Notes under the pieces: model-generated | What the model saw: the letters and a program-made list of their open reading frames with translations, nothing else | Told to the model about the DNA's origin: nothing | Database searches by the model: none | Position numbers and translations under genes: made by a program | NCBI GenBank assembly: GCA_903954065.1 | Contig: CAJBME010000301.1 | Location: 25,555-89,554 of the forward strand | Reading direction: 5' to 3' | Origin: an uncultured bacterium | GTDB taxonomy: Bacteria > Verrucomicrobiota > Verrucomicrobiia > Verrucomicrobiales > V1-33 | Length of the DNA: 64,000 nt | In this document: one piece after another, positions 48,465 to 56,670 of the stretch | Layout: every line of letters starts with the position of its first letter | Position numbering within the stretch: the first letter of the stretch is position 1

Positions 48465-49955
48465 ATGTCCCAAGACTCATCCACCGCCCCCATCGAGCGC
48501 GCCACGCCCGAGGACTTGCGCGAGCGCGCGGCCCTCGACCGCTCGACCAAGCTGCCTGTTCTCTTTTTTCTGACCAGCGGTCTCGTCTGGCTGTTGATTT
48601 CCTGCGTGCTGGGTCTGTTGGCGTCGATCAAGCTCCATACGCCCGGATTTTTGGATATTGGTCTGTTGTCTGGAATCAACTGGGGTCGCCTGCAGCCTGC
48701 CTATTTTAACGCGCTGGTCTATGGCTGGTGTTTTCAAGCGGCGATGGCGGTTGGTTTGTGGATGATGGCGCGTCTGTGTCGTCAGCCGTTGAAGAACCCG
48801 CTGACCTTGGTGGTGGCCGGTCATTTTTGGAACCTCGGCGTCACGATTGGGGTGTTGCAGATTCTGACCGGCGGTCAGGCGCCCGGTGACCTTCTCGAAT
48901 TTGGACGCACAGCGTGGTTGATGTTGTTTGCGTCGTTTGCCTTGATTGTTGTGTGGCAAGTTCTGATGTTTGCGAGTCGTCCCAAAGGGGCGGATTACGT
49001 GACCCAATTGTATATTATTGGCGCGTGCTTCTGGTTTCCTTGGTTGTTTTTGACGGCCAACGTCTTCACATCGCCGCAGACGGCGTCGGGTCTCCATGCA
49101 GCCATGACCTCAGCCTGGTATGCGAATGGGGTGCTTTTTCTGTTCCTCGTCCCCATGGCCGTGGGTACCGCCACTTATCTGATCCCGAAAATTGTCGGTC
49201 GTCCGCTGCACAGTTATCCGTTGGCCATTGCCGGCTTCTGGTCGCTCGCTCTCTTTGGGGGATGGACGGGTTTGCAAAAACTGATCGGCGGTCCGTTGCC
49301 GACGTGGATGCCGGCTGTCAGCAGCGCCGCCCAAGTGTTGCTGTTGATCCCGGTTCTTTGCGTCGCCGCCAATCATTTCATGACGGTGCGCGATCGTCAT
49401 GATTTGGTGCAGACCAGCCCCACGCTGCGCTTCATTTTCGCCGGTGCCGTGTTTTATGTCATCAGCCACGTGGTCGCTGCCTTCCTCGCGCTGTCGCCCG
49501 GTTTGACTCAATACACGGCGGCCTGGGACGGCCTGCGGTTCATGCTCGTGTACAGCTATTTCTCGATGACCATGTTCGGGGCCATCTACTTCATCTTGCC
49601 GCGGCTCACCGGGTGCGAGTGGTTGTCGCCCGGCATGATTCGCGTCCACTTCTGGGCGAACATCTACGGTGGCTCGCCGATCGGTGTTTTCCTCATCATC
49701 GGCGGCATCTTTCAGGGCAATGCCATGAACGTCTGGAGCAACGGCTTCGGCGCCCTCACCGACATGCTCCATGGGGCCTACATCGGGGCCACTCTCGGCT
49801 GGGTCTTTGTCCTGGCGGCTAACCTCGTCTTTTTCTTTCACTTCATCCTCATCGCTCTGCGCTTGGGGCGCCGCAGTGAACGCGCCACCCTGCTGACCAG
49901 TGCCGCCGACCACGGCCCGGCCAGCGTCATGATCACCAAAGGAGCGGAGGCTTAA
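48465..49955 (+). CDS. CcoN-like (cbb3 subunit I) protein lacking all metal ligands
   Basis: This 496-residue protein has about 12 membrane helices and aligns by eye over its length with cbb3 subunit I. WGRLQPAYFNALVYG corresponds to CcoN helix II, WYANGVLFLF to WYGHNAVGFF, GWTGLQK to WAGPHH, and GLRFMLVYSYFSMTMFGAIY to GHVHSGALGW...FGAIY. The haem b His is Tyr80, the CuB His residues are Asn221, Gln271 and Lys272, the cross-linked Tyr is Gly265, and the two helix X His residues are Leu357 and Phe359. The frame is intact and VHFWAN, IFQG and other structural motifs remain. It cannot be a functional oxidase; a scaffold or electron-transfer role is inferred. The ATG at 48465 is preferred over TTG 48453. 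Confidence 0.85.
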   Translation: MSQDSSTAPIERATPEDLRERAALDRSTKLPVLFFLTSGLVWLLISCVLGLLASIKLHTPGFLDIGLLSGINWGRLQPAYFNALVYGWCFQAAMAVGLWMMARLCRQPLKNPLTLVVAGHFWNLGVTIGVLQILTGGQAPGDLLEFGRTAWLMLFASFALIVVWQVLMFASRPKGADYVTQLYIIGACFWFPWLFLTANVFTSPQTASGLHAAMTSAWYANGVLFLFLVPMAVGTATYLIPKIVGRPLHSYPLAIAGFWSLALFGGWTGLQKLIGGPLPTWMPAVSSAAQVLLLIPVLCVAANHFMTVRDRHDLVQTSPTLRFIFAGAVFYVISHVVAAFLALSPGLTQYTAAWDGLRFMLVYSYFSMTMFGAIYFILPRLTGCEWLSPGMIRVHFWANIYGGSPIGVFLIIGGIFQGNAMNVWSNGFGALTDMLHGAYIGATLGWVFVLAANLVFFFHFILIALRLGRRSERATLLTSAADHGPASVMITKGAEA

Positions 49956-49961
49956 TCCACC

Positions 49962-50690
49962 ATGTCCCTGAAATCACTTCTTTTCGGCCTGCTCGCTACC
50001 TTCGCCGCCCCTTGGCTGGTGTTGGTAGTTCGCCCCTACTCCGGGATGGCCCATCTCGCTCCGGTCGCTTACGACGAGGAGGCCGGTGACGAAACCAAAG
50101 GTTTCTTCCCGCCCACCCGCTCCGCCGATCAGGCCCGCGGGCAGCTCATCTACTTCCAGCAAGGATGTGTCCAGTGCCACACCCAAGTCATCCGCCCACA
50201 ATACCTCGGGGGTGACGGTGACGAATTTAAACGCAATTGGGGCGAAGCTCAGGACGCGTTGGCTCCAAAACGCACGCGCCAGACCGCTCCTTACGACTAC
50301 CTCGGCGATTCCTTCGCCGCCATCGGTGAACGCCGTAATGGGCCCGACCTCGCCAACGCCGGCTTCCGGTTCTCCACCCGCCAAGCCTTCCTCGAACACT
50401 TGTACAATCCTCAGGCCCGCTACGACTGGTCATCCTGCCCGTCCCAGCGCCACCTCTTCTCCAAACGAACGATCCAGGGACAACCCTCGAATCTCGCCAT
50501 TAAAACGACGGGAAAACATGCACCCAATGAGGGTGAAGAAATCGTTCCTTCTACAGAGGCCCTCGATCTCGTCGATTATCTGCTGGCCTTGAAGCGCAAC
50601 GCTCCTTTGCCGATCTCGCTTGGGGGCGCGAAACCGACCCCCGCCGCTCCCGCCGCCCCCGCTCCCGCCCTTGCCGCCCCTGTGAAATGA
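49962..50690 (+). CDS. CcoO-like membrane cytochrome c
   Basis: This 242-residue protein has an N-terminal membrane anchor (about 4-22) and one haem c site CVQCH. The context QQGCVQCHTQVIRPQYLGG and RRNGPDLANAGFR matches CcoO (FixO), the mono-haem subunit of cbb3 oxidase. Where CcoO has SNMP with the axial Met, this protein appears to have SSCP. The C-terminal tail (KPTPAAPAAPAPALAAPVK) is Pro/Ala-rich. It starts 6 nt after the CcoN-like gene and overlaps the next gene by 4 nt. It should accept or pass electrons on the periplasmic side. Confidence 0.88.
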   Translation: MSLKSLLFGLLATFAAPWLVLVVRPYSGMAHLAPVAYDEEAGDETKGFFPPTRSADQARGQLIYFQQGCVQCHTQVIRPQYLGGDGDEFKRNWGEAQDALAPKRTRQTAPYDYLGDSFAAIGERRNGPDLANAGFRFSTRQAFLEHLYNPQARYDWSSCPSQRHLFSKRTIQGQPSNLAIKTTGKHAPNEGEEIVPSTEALDLVDYLLALKRNAPLPISLGGAKPTPAAPAAPAPALAAPVK

Positions 50691-51445
50691 GCACCGACCG
50701 CCCTTCTGACAACATCGACTACCGTTCCACGTTGAATGTGGCGCGGGTCCACAATGCCCTGTCCCGGGAGCATCCTGACCGCACGGCTGAGAGCAAACCG
50801 GTCTCGCTTTGGGTCACTCTGGGAGCGATTGCCGTGACGGCGCTCGGATTCACGTTTTATGGGGCCCAGCGGGGCACCGGATCGGACGATGTTCTGAATT
50901 ACAATAAATTCGGAGCGTCTTACCAGCCGGTGACACCGGAGGCGTTGGTTCCCGAGACCGGGGGCGTCCAGGTTAATTTGGCTGCCATCGGTGAAAAAGT
51001 GTACAAAGGGAAAGGCTGTGTGGCGTGCCACCAGGCGAATGGTCTGGGTCAGGCTGGGCTCTACCCACCACTCGCTGGCTCCGAGTGGGTCTTGGGCAGC
51101 ACGGAACGTCTGGCTTCTCTGGTCGCCTATGGTCTGATGGGGCCTGTAACGGTAAAAGGCCAGCAATACGGGGCCGCCATCATGCCGGCTCATGCGCCGC
51201 CGATTCTTTCTCCGAAGGAGTTTGCCGGGGTGCTGAGTTATATCCGTCAGGGATGGGGTAATACCGGATCTGAAATCAGCGTTGAATCGGTCACCGAATT
51301 TTTTGCGCGTACCAAGGGTCGCACTGCCATGTATACTGAAGCCGAATTGCTCGCCATTCCCGAGAGCACCATGCTGGTGGGAGCTGCCGCTCCGGCCGCT
51401 GACGCTGCTGCTCCTGCTGCTCCAGCCACCCCGCCTGCTCCTTGA
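50687..51445 (+). CDS. Membrane-anchored monohaem cytochrome c (CcoP-position)
   Basis: This 252-residue protein has a membrane helix (about 45-65, LWVTLGAIAVTALGFTFYG), a linker, and one cytochrome c domain (about 95-190) with CVACH and the usual GLYPPLAGSEWV. An axial Met candidate lies in AIMPAHAP. It occupies the CcoP position but has one haem rather than two, and its C-terminus is Pro/Ala-rich (AAPAADAAAPAAPATPPAP). The start overlaps the CcoO-like stop (ATGA). It may be the direct donor to CuA of the aa3 oxidase encoded next. Confidence 0.88.
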   Translation: MSTDRPSDNIDYRSTLNVARVHNALSREHPDRTAESKPVSLWVTLGAIAVTALGFTFYGAQRGTGSDDVLNYNKFGASYQPVTPEALVPETGGVQVNLAAIGEKVYKGKGCVACHQANGLGQAGLYPPLAGSEWVLGSTERLASLVAYGLMGPVTVKGQQYGAAIMPAHAPPILSPKEFAGVLSYIRQGWGNTGSEISVESVTEFFARTKGRTAMYTEAELLAIPESTMLVGAAAPAADAAAPAAPATPPAP

Positions 51446-51511
51446 TTTTTTAACGCACCGCCCTCCATCTCCGCACGCTCATTGCGTTCCCACCTTTAGC
51501 CATTTTCATCC

Positions 51512-53428
51512 ATGTCCGCCGCCGCCACCGCTCACGACACCCACGACCACCACGGTGATCATGGTCACGACCATCACGAACAGTCGTTTCTGTCAAAATA
51601 TGTCTTTTCCACCGACCATAAGTGGATCGGCATTCAGTACGGGATCACGTCGCTTCTCTTCTTGGCTTTCGGTTTCATGCTCATGCTGTACATGCGCTGG
51701 AGCATCGCTTACCCGGACAAGGAACTGGCCGGTTGGGCCAAAACGTTCATTGATTTGCTCGGCGGCGGCGGTTCTGACCGCTGGCTGAACGAAGGCCGGG
51801 TCAGCGGCGAGTTGTACAATATGTTTGGCGCCATGCATGGCACCATCATGGTTTTCCTTGGTGTCGTTCCGCTCGGATTTGCCGCTTTCGGTAACTATGT
51901 CACGCCGTTGCAGATTGGAACCATTGATATGGCCTTCCCTCGTCTCAACATGGCGAGTTACTGGGCGTTTTTTGTCGGTGGTGTGCTTATGCTGGCCAGC
52001 TTCTTCCTGCCCTCGGGTGCGGCCCAGTCGGGATGGACCAACTATTCTCCTTTGGCCGGTATTACGCATGCTTCTGAGCCATGGTCATTCTGGAATGGTC
52101 AAACTCAGTGGCTGGTAGCCATGGCCATGCTGATTACTTCGTCGCTCCTAGGCGCCGTTAATGTCCTCGCCACCATCATTAATTTGCGGACCCGCGGCAT
52201 GACGTGGATGCGCATGCCATTTTTTGTCTGGGGCATGTTGGTCACTGGCTTTCTCCTGCTGCTCGCCTTCCCGCCTCTGGAAGTAGCCGCTCTGATGCAG
52301 CTCAGCGACCGTCTCTTTGGTTCCAGCTTCTTTATGCCCACTGGTTTGGTCGTGAATGGCCAGCTTTGGAACGTCTCCGGCGGCGGCAGCCCACTGCTTT
52401 ATCAGCACCTTTTCTGGTTCTTAGGGCACCCCGAGGTCTACGTGATCTTGCTGCCTGCCATTTCCATCGTGGCTGAAGTCATTCCCGCCAATACCCGCAA
52501 TCCTCTGTGGGGATACAAAAGCATGGTCTATGGCGTGCTCGTCCTCGGCTTCCTTTCGTTCATCGTCTGGGCTCACCACATGTACATGACGGGTATGGGT
52601 AGCGTCATCACCACTTTCTTCCAGACGACGACGGTGTTGATTTCGATTCCTTCGGTCATCCTGCTGACCTGCCTCATGATCTCGCTCTGGGGCGGTTCGA
52701 TTCGGTTTACTGTTCCGATGCTGTTCGCCACTGCTTTCTTGCCGATGTTCGGCATCGGCGGTCTGACCGGTTTGCCGCTCGCCTTCGCGCTCGTTGACCT
52801 CCATTTGCATGACACTTATTATGTCATCGGTCACTTTCACTACGTGGTGGCCCCAGGCGTGCTCTTTGGTTTGTTCGCCGGTATCTATCATTGGTTCCCG
52901 AAAATGACCGGTCGGATGATGAACAACTTCCTCGGGCATCTTCACTTCTGGCCCACTTTGGTGTGCATGAACGTTGTCTTCGCCCCGATGATGATTCAAG
53001 GGATGCACGGGTTCCACCGCCGCGCCTACAACGGCGGCCGTACCTACGAAGAAATCGCCAATGACATGCTGCCGGAACAATTGTGGTGGCTCTTCGGTAA
53101 AAACAACTACCTCTTCCTGAACGAAGTCATGACGACTGGTGCCATCGTGATGGCGGTCGCTCAAATCCCATTCATCATCAATTTCTTCTGGAGTATCTGG
53201 GGCGGTCGCCAAATCACCTCGGACAATCCATGGCAGGCCACTACCATGGAATGGAATACCCCAACCCCGCCACCCCACGGCAACTTCATCAAAGAGCCAG
53301 TCGCTTACCGCGGGCCCTACGAATACAGTCTGCCGGGCGTGGAAAGCGACTACACTCCACAGTGGGAAAAATCGCCCGGCCAGCCTGAGCCCGTCATCGC
53401 CGCTCTGCCCGGCACCCACCATCATTGA
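51512..53428 (+). CDS. coxA: Cytochrome c oxidase subunit I (A-type haem-copper oxidase)
   Basis: This 638-residue catalytic subunit reduces O2 and pumps protons. All ligands are present: haem a His in AMHGTIMVF, CuB His and Tyr in GHPEVY, WAHHMYMTG (two CuB His), and HDTYYVIGHFHYV with haem a3/a His. The Glu of HPEVY points to an A1-type D-channel. The N-terminus is His-rich (AHDTHDHHGDHGHDHH), perhaps binding metal. The C-terminal extension is about 70 residues. It follows the cbb3-like trio and shows that this oxidase, not the CcoN-like protein, is the active terminal enzyme of the cluster. Confidence 0.95.
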   Translation: MSAAATAHDTHDHHGDHGHDHHEQSFLSKYVFSTDHKWIGIQYGITSLLFLAFGFMLMLYMRWSIAYPDKELAGWAKTFIDLLGGGGSDRWLNEGRVSGELYNMFGAMHGTIMVFLGVVPLGFAAFGNYVTPLQIGTIDMAFPRLNMASYWAFFVGGVLMLASFFLPSGAAQSGWTNYSPLAGITHASEPWSFWNGQTQWLVAMAMLITSSLLGAVNVLATIINLRTRGMTWMRMPFFVWGMLVTGFLLLLAFPPLEVAALMQLSDRLFGSSFFMPTGLVVNGQLWNVSGGGSPLLYQHLFWFLGHPEVYVILLPAISIVAEVIPANTRNPLWGYKSMVYGVLVLGFLSFIVWAHHMYMTGMGSVITTFFQTTTVLISIPSVILLTCLMISLWGGSIRFTVPMLFATAFLPMFGIGGLTGLPLAFALVDLHLHDTYYVIGHFHYVVAPGVLFGLFAGIYHWFPKMTGRMMNNFLGHLHFWPTLVCMNVVFAPMMIQGMHGFHRRAYNGGRTYEEIANDMLPEQLWWLFGKNNYLFLNEVMTTGAIVMAVAQIPFIINFFWSIWGGRQITSDNPWQATTMEWNTPTPPPHGNFIKEPVAYRGPYEYSLPGVESDYTPQWEKSPGQPEPVIAALPGTHHH

Positions 53429-53469
53429 TCTGAATCGGTCCTCGACCCCAGCAGCTACGCTTTTCGCAC

Positions 53470-54738
53470 ATGGAGATTCCCTACACCGTCACGGCCCGGC
53501 CTGATACCGGCCTTTGGAATGCCAAAATTGGCATTTGGCTCTTTCTCGCCTCCGAGGTCATGCTTTTTGGCGGGCTGTTCTCCAGCTACGTCTTTCTGCG
53601 CATTGGCGCCGACTACCCATGGCCTGTCCATGAGCTCGGCGTGCTGCCAGGCTTCATCAACACCTTTGTTCTCATCCTCTCGTCGGTCACCGTGGTCTTT
53701 GCCTGGGCCTTCCTGAAAATGCGTCAGTACGGTAAGTACAAGATTTGCATGGGGCTGACGTTGCTCTGCGCGCTGATGTTTCTCGGCATCAAAACCTACG
53801 AATATTACGGTAAGTTCACCCACTGGGCAGTTCGCCTCCCCGACGGCAGCGTGCTCGACGGCCACCACCCGAAACAAAAAATCGATTTCCATGAAGTGAC
53901 GGCGATTAACGTCGATCTCCGTAAATCCGAGGCCAAGTTTCTGGAGCGGGCGGGCGCGGTCAATGGAAGCTTCAAGCTGCCGGACGGTACGGTGGTGGAA
54001 GGGTATAAAGCGGCGCTGAAAAAACTTCGTGACTCGGCCGACCAAGGGAATGTCCGGCTCGTCGTTGAGGGCGCACCGCTGAAGTTTTCTGCGGAACGCC
54101 GACACGTCGCCAGTTACCTCGGTAAGGAATTGACGTTCCGTGATGGTACTCGCCTCGAGGGCGTCTTGCACAATGACTCGCTGGTTTTGGAGGTCTCTGG
54201 CTTCGACCTGCGCCAAGTCAAAGGCTTGCAGGAAAATCTCGATGCCGGTGACTCGGCCATGATTTGGAAATATCTTGGAGAAGAGAATCGCCAAGTTTTC
54301 CTCCATCACAAATCCGAAGTCCTGACTAAGTTCGAAGAATCGAAGAACAAAGGACTGGCCAGCGATGACACCGACCGCCGACTGCCGCAGACGTACGGCG
54401 AAGTCATGCGCAAGGCGTACAAAGGGGATCATCTGGGATCCGACCCCGACGCGCATATTCATAAAGAGATCACGTTGCCCGCCAGTGAAGCCACGTTTTT
54501 CTCGAACTACAGCCCGCGTCTCAACACCTATTACGCTATCTACTTTCTGATGTCCGGCCTGCACGGGCTGCATGTCATCGGCGGGTTGCTAGTCCTCGGC
54601 CACTTCTTCTTTTTCGGGCGGCGCCTGTACGATAAAAATCCTGAACACCTCGCCAACCGCGTCGAAGTCGGCGGTCTCTTTTGGCACTTTGTCGATCTGG
54701 TCTGGATCTTCCTGTTCCCAGTGTTCTATCTCCTCTAA
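53470..54738 (+). CDS. coxC: Cytochrome c oxidase subunit III with large insertion
   Basis: This 422-residue protein is about twice the usual subunit III length. Residues 18-115 hold three membrane helices (WLFLASEVMLFGGLFSSYVF, ILILSSVTVVFAW) and residues 346-422 the rest (YAIYFLMSGLHGLHVIGG, GLFWHFVDLVWIFLFPVF). In between, residues ~120-345 form a hydrophilic insertion. It contains three similar segments (RLPDGSVLDG, KLPDGTVVEG, TFRDGTRLEG), spaced about 47-53 residues apart. The insertion should lie on one side of the membrane between helices and could contact a cytochrome or the CcoN-like module. The conserved subunit III residues around it are intact. Confidence 0.9.
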   Translation: MEIPYTVTARPDTGLWNAKIGIWLFLASEVMLFGGLFSSYVFLRIGADYPWPVHELGVLPGFINTFVLILSSVTVVFAWAFLKMRQYGKYKICMGLTLLCALMFLGIKTYEYYGKFTHWAVRLPDGSVLDGHHPKQKIDFHEVTAINVDLRKSEAKFLERAGAVNGSFKLPDGTVVEGYKAALKKLRDSADQGNVRLVVEGAPLKFSAERRHVASYLGKELTFRDGTRLEGVLHNDSLVLEVSGFDLRQVKGLQENLDAGDSAMIWKYLGEENRQVFLHHKSEVLTKFEESKNKGLASDDTDRRLPQTYGEVMRKAYKGDHLGSDPDAHIHKEITLPASEATFFSNYSPRLNTYYAIYFLMSGLHGLHVIGGLLVLGHFFFFGRRLYDKNPEHLANRVEVGGLFWHFVDLVWIFLFPVFYLL

Positions 54739-54769
54739 GCCCGCTTCTGTTTTTTAATTTTTGTTGCTC

Positions 54770-55138
54770 ATGGACCATTCGCACGACTCAGCCAAGCCTG
54801 CCGTTGACTTGCACACGCCCGATCCGGCTGTGGTCAAGGAAATCAAGGCCAGCTTCAAGAAGTACTTCTACGTGCTTCTGGTGCTGATCTTTGGCACCAT
54901 CATCACCGTGGCCGTGTCGTACGTCGACTTCGGTAGCCACGCCTATAACCTCGCTGTCGGTCTGGCCATCGCCACCTTCAAGGCCGCCTGCGTGGCCCTG
55001 ATCTTCATGCACCTCAATCATGAACGCGGCCTGATTTATAAGTTTCTCATTTTTACCCTCATCTTCTTCGCTTCGCTGATGTTCCTGACGGTCTTGCACC
55101 ATTACGATCCGATTCACTTCAGCTTCTACGACAAATAA
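54770..55138 (+). CDS. coxD: Cytochrome c oxidase subunit IV-like protein
   Basis: The ATG at 54770 gives 122 residues: MDHSHDSAKPAVDLHTPDP then three hydrophobic helices. VLLVLIFGTIITVAVSYVDFGS, LAIATFKAACVALIFMHLNHE and FLIFTLIFFASLMFLTVLHHYD match the prokaryotic COX4/caa3-type subunit IV. It supports assembly of subunits I and III. A TTG at 54761 is an alternative start. It lies 31 nt after coxC. Confidence 0.9.
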   Translation: MDHSHDSAKPAVDLHTPDPAVVKEIKASFKKYFYVLLVLIFGTIITVAVSYVDFGSHAYNLAVGLAIATFKAACVALIFMHLNHERGLIYKFLIFTLIFFASLMFLTVLHHYDPIHFSFYDK

Positions 55139-55166
55139 GGCTCGTCCCCACCGCCCATCCGTCGCC

Positions 55167-55373
55167 ATGTCCCTCAAATCATTCCACGTCTTCTTCATTT
55201 TGCTGGCTGTGCTTAGCTCAATGGGTTTCGCCCTCTGGGTCTTCACCCGCGGCGGCGCGGAGCTGGCCAGCGGCCTGGGCATGATGGGAGTTTTCAGCGC
55301 TGCCATGGGGTGCGCCCTCGCCGGCTACGGCGTGTGGTTTGTCCTTAAAAAGTCTGGTCGGCTCATCATCTAA
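55167..55373 (+). CDS. Tiny two-helix membrane protein in the oxidase cluster
   Basis: The 68-residue protein (MSLKSFHVFFILLAVLSSMG to KKSGRLII) has two hydrophobic helices (about 6-26 and 38-61). It lies between coxD and another tiny gene with normal gaps (28 and 13 nt), and composition is like its neighbours. It probably is a small oxidase or assembly subunit. No recognisable motif is present. Confidence 0.72.
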   Translation: MSLKSFHVFFILLAVLSSMGFALWVFTRGGAELASGLGMMGVFSAAMGCALAGYGVWFVLKKSGRLII

Positions 55374-55386
55374 CTTGTTGTTCTCC

Positions 55387-55617
55387 ATGCTCGCTCTCAC
55401 CGAATTGCTGGCTTGCCCAACCTGTCGTGTCGATGCTGGATCGGCGATCAATCAGGCGACCAACGGGGCCATTTTTGTCATGCTAGGGGTGATGGCAGTC
55501 GTATTTGCTGGCTTTTTGGCGGTGGTTGTCGGCTTTGTCAGGAAGCAGCGGGCGCTGAGTCAGTTTCAACTTTCTGGTGTCGTCTCAGGCGTTTCTATTC
55601 CTTCGTCTACCCCCTAA
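55387..55617 (+). CDS. Tiny membrane protein with an N-terminal CPTC motif
   Basis: The ATG at 55387 gives 76 residues: MLALTELLACPTCRVDAGSA, then one membrane helix (about 26-52, NGAIFVMLGVMAVVFAGFLAVVVGFV) and a short basic/polar tail. The CxxC directly before the helix could bind copper or act in thiol chemistry. Similar short proteins with CPxC followed by a helix occur, from memory, in oxidase clusters of related phyla. An in-frame opening at 55339 overlaps the previous gene and was rejected. Copper delivery to CuA of the next gene is an inference. Confidence 0.75.
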   Translation: MLALTELLACPTCRVDAGSAINQATNGAIFVMLGVMAVVFAGFLAVVVGFVRKQRALSQFQLSGVVSGVSIPSSTP

Positions 55618-55641
55618 CTTTTCTTCTTACCACTTACACAC

Positions 55642-56457
55642 ATGGGCATTCTGAATCAATGGATGGGGATTGCGGACCTCGCGTCGGAACACGGCGTGGT
55701 GGTGGACCAGTTGCTGGAATTTGTCCACTGGTTCATGCTGATCCTGGGCGCTGGCTGGGCGATTTTCATCGCGGTCGCACTTTATAAATTCCGCCGGTCG
55801 AAAAACCCTCGTGCCAATCACTATGGTATTCAAGGTCACGCCACGACGCACATCGAGGTCGGCGTGATTATCACGGAAGCCGTTCTGCTGCTCGGTTTCG
55901 CCTATCCGCTCTGGAGCCGCCGCGTCGATGGTTTTCCTACTGACTCCACCGTCGTTCGCGTGCGCGCCGTCGGGGAACAATACCGCTGGTGGTTTCATTA
56001 TTGCGGTCCGGATGGCAAGTTCGGTCGTGTGGATTCCCTGCTCGTCTCGTCGACGAATCCTGTCGGTATCGACATGGCGGACCCCAATGCCAAGGACGAC
56101 TTCACTGATTTGAATACGCTGACGATTCCGCTTGGCGAGAAAGTGATCGTCGGTATCACCGCGAAAGATGTCATTCACAACCTTGCGCTCGTGCCGATGC
56201 GTATCGCGCAAGATGCCATCCCGGGAACGGAAGCCCACGTCTGGTTCACACCTCAGAAGGTCGGAGCTTGGGATATCGTCTGCGGCCAGCTCTGCGGCTC
56301 CGGTCACGGCGTCATGCGCTCGACTCTCGAGGTCAAATCGCCTGATGAATTTGCGACGTGGTACAAGGAAAAAACTCCGGCGCCAGCCGCGGCTCCGGCC
56401 GCCCAGCAGGCGGCCGCTGGAGTTGTCGCGCCGGTCGTGGCCACGGCCGCCCGATAA
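55642..56457 (+). CDS. coxB: Cytochrome c oxidase subunit II (CuA)
   Basis: This 271-residue protein has two membrane helices (about 25-50 and 75-95) and a periplasmic cupredoxin domain. The CuA site is CGQLCGSGHGVM, with two Cys, His and Met, and a second His upstream in DVIHNLALV. The usual Glu of CxExC is Gln here. VGEQYRWWFHY is the electron-entry region. No cytochrome c domain is fused, so an external cytochrome (perhaps at 50687-51445) should donate electrons. The C-terminal tail is Ala/Pro-rich. CoxB is encoded after coxD and the tiny genes instead of before coxA, an unusual order. Confidence 0.93.
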   Translation: MGILNQWMGIADLASEHGVVVDQLLEFVHWFMLILGAGWAIFIAVALYKFRRSKNPRANHYGIQGHATTHIEVGVIITEAVLLLGFAYPLWSRRVDGFPTDSTVVRVRAVGEQYRWWFHYCGPDGKFGRVDSLLVSSTNPVGIDMADPNAKDDFTDLNTLTIPLGEKVIVGITAKDVIHNLALVPMRIAQDAIPGTEAHVWFTPQKVGAWDIVCGQLCGSGHGVMRSTLEVKSPDEFATWYKEKTPAPAAAPAAQQAAAGVVAPVVATAAR

Positions 56458-56670
56458 GTAGTCAGCAGCCTTGCTCGGTCTCGTCGACGGGTCGCCTATC
56501 AAGTTGTGGTCGGATCCCGACAATCAATGTCATCCGGCCGTCCGTTTCATTCGTTTTCTTCTAGGCGGGCAAGTCAGGACAGTCGGTCCTGAGGCGGGTC
56601 AGGTCACGCTGGGGGCGCTTCCTCGGCAGCTAAGGCCCCATCAGCAGTTGCCCGCGAGCCTCATTTAGCC

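Noticed and set aside
48465..49955. CcoN-like gene as a pseudogene
   Set aside because: The frame is intact over normal length, helices are preserved and it is translationally packed with its neighbours, so decay is not evident; only the ligands are lost.
56471..56668. Small open frame between coxB and ctaA
   Set aside because: No hydrophobic segment or motif, weak composition, and the GTG start of ctaA follows directly; regarded as intergenic.
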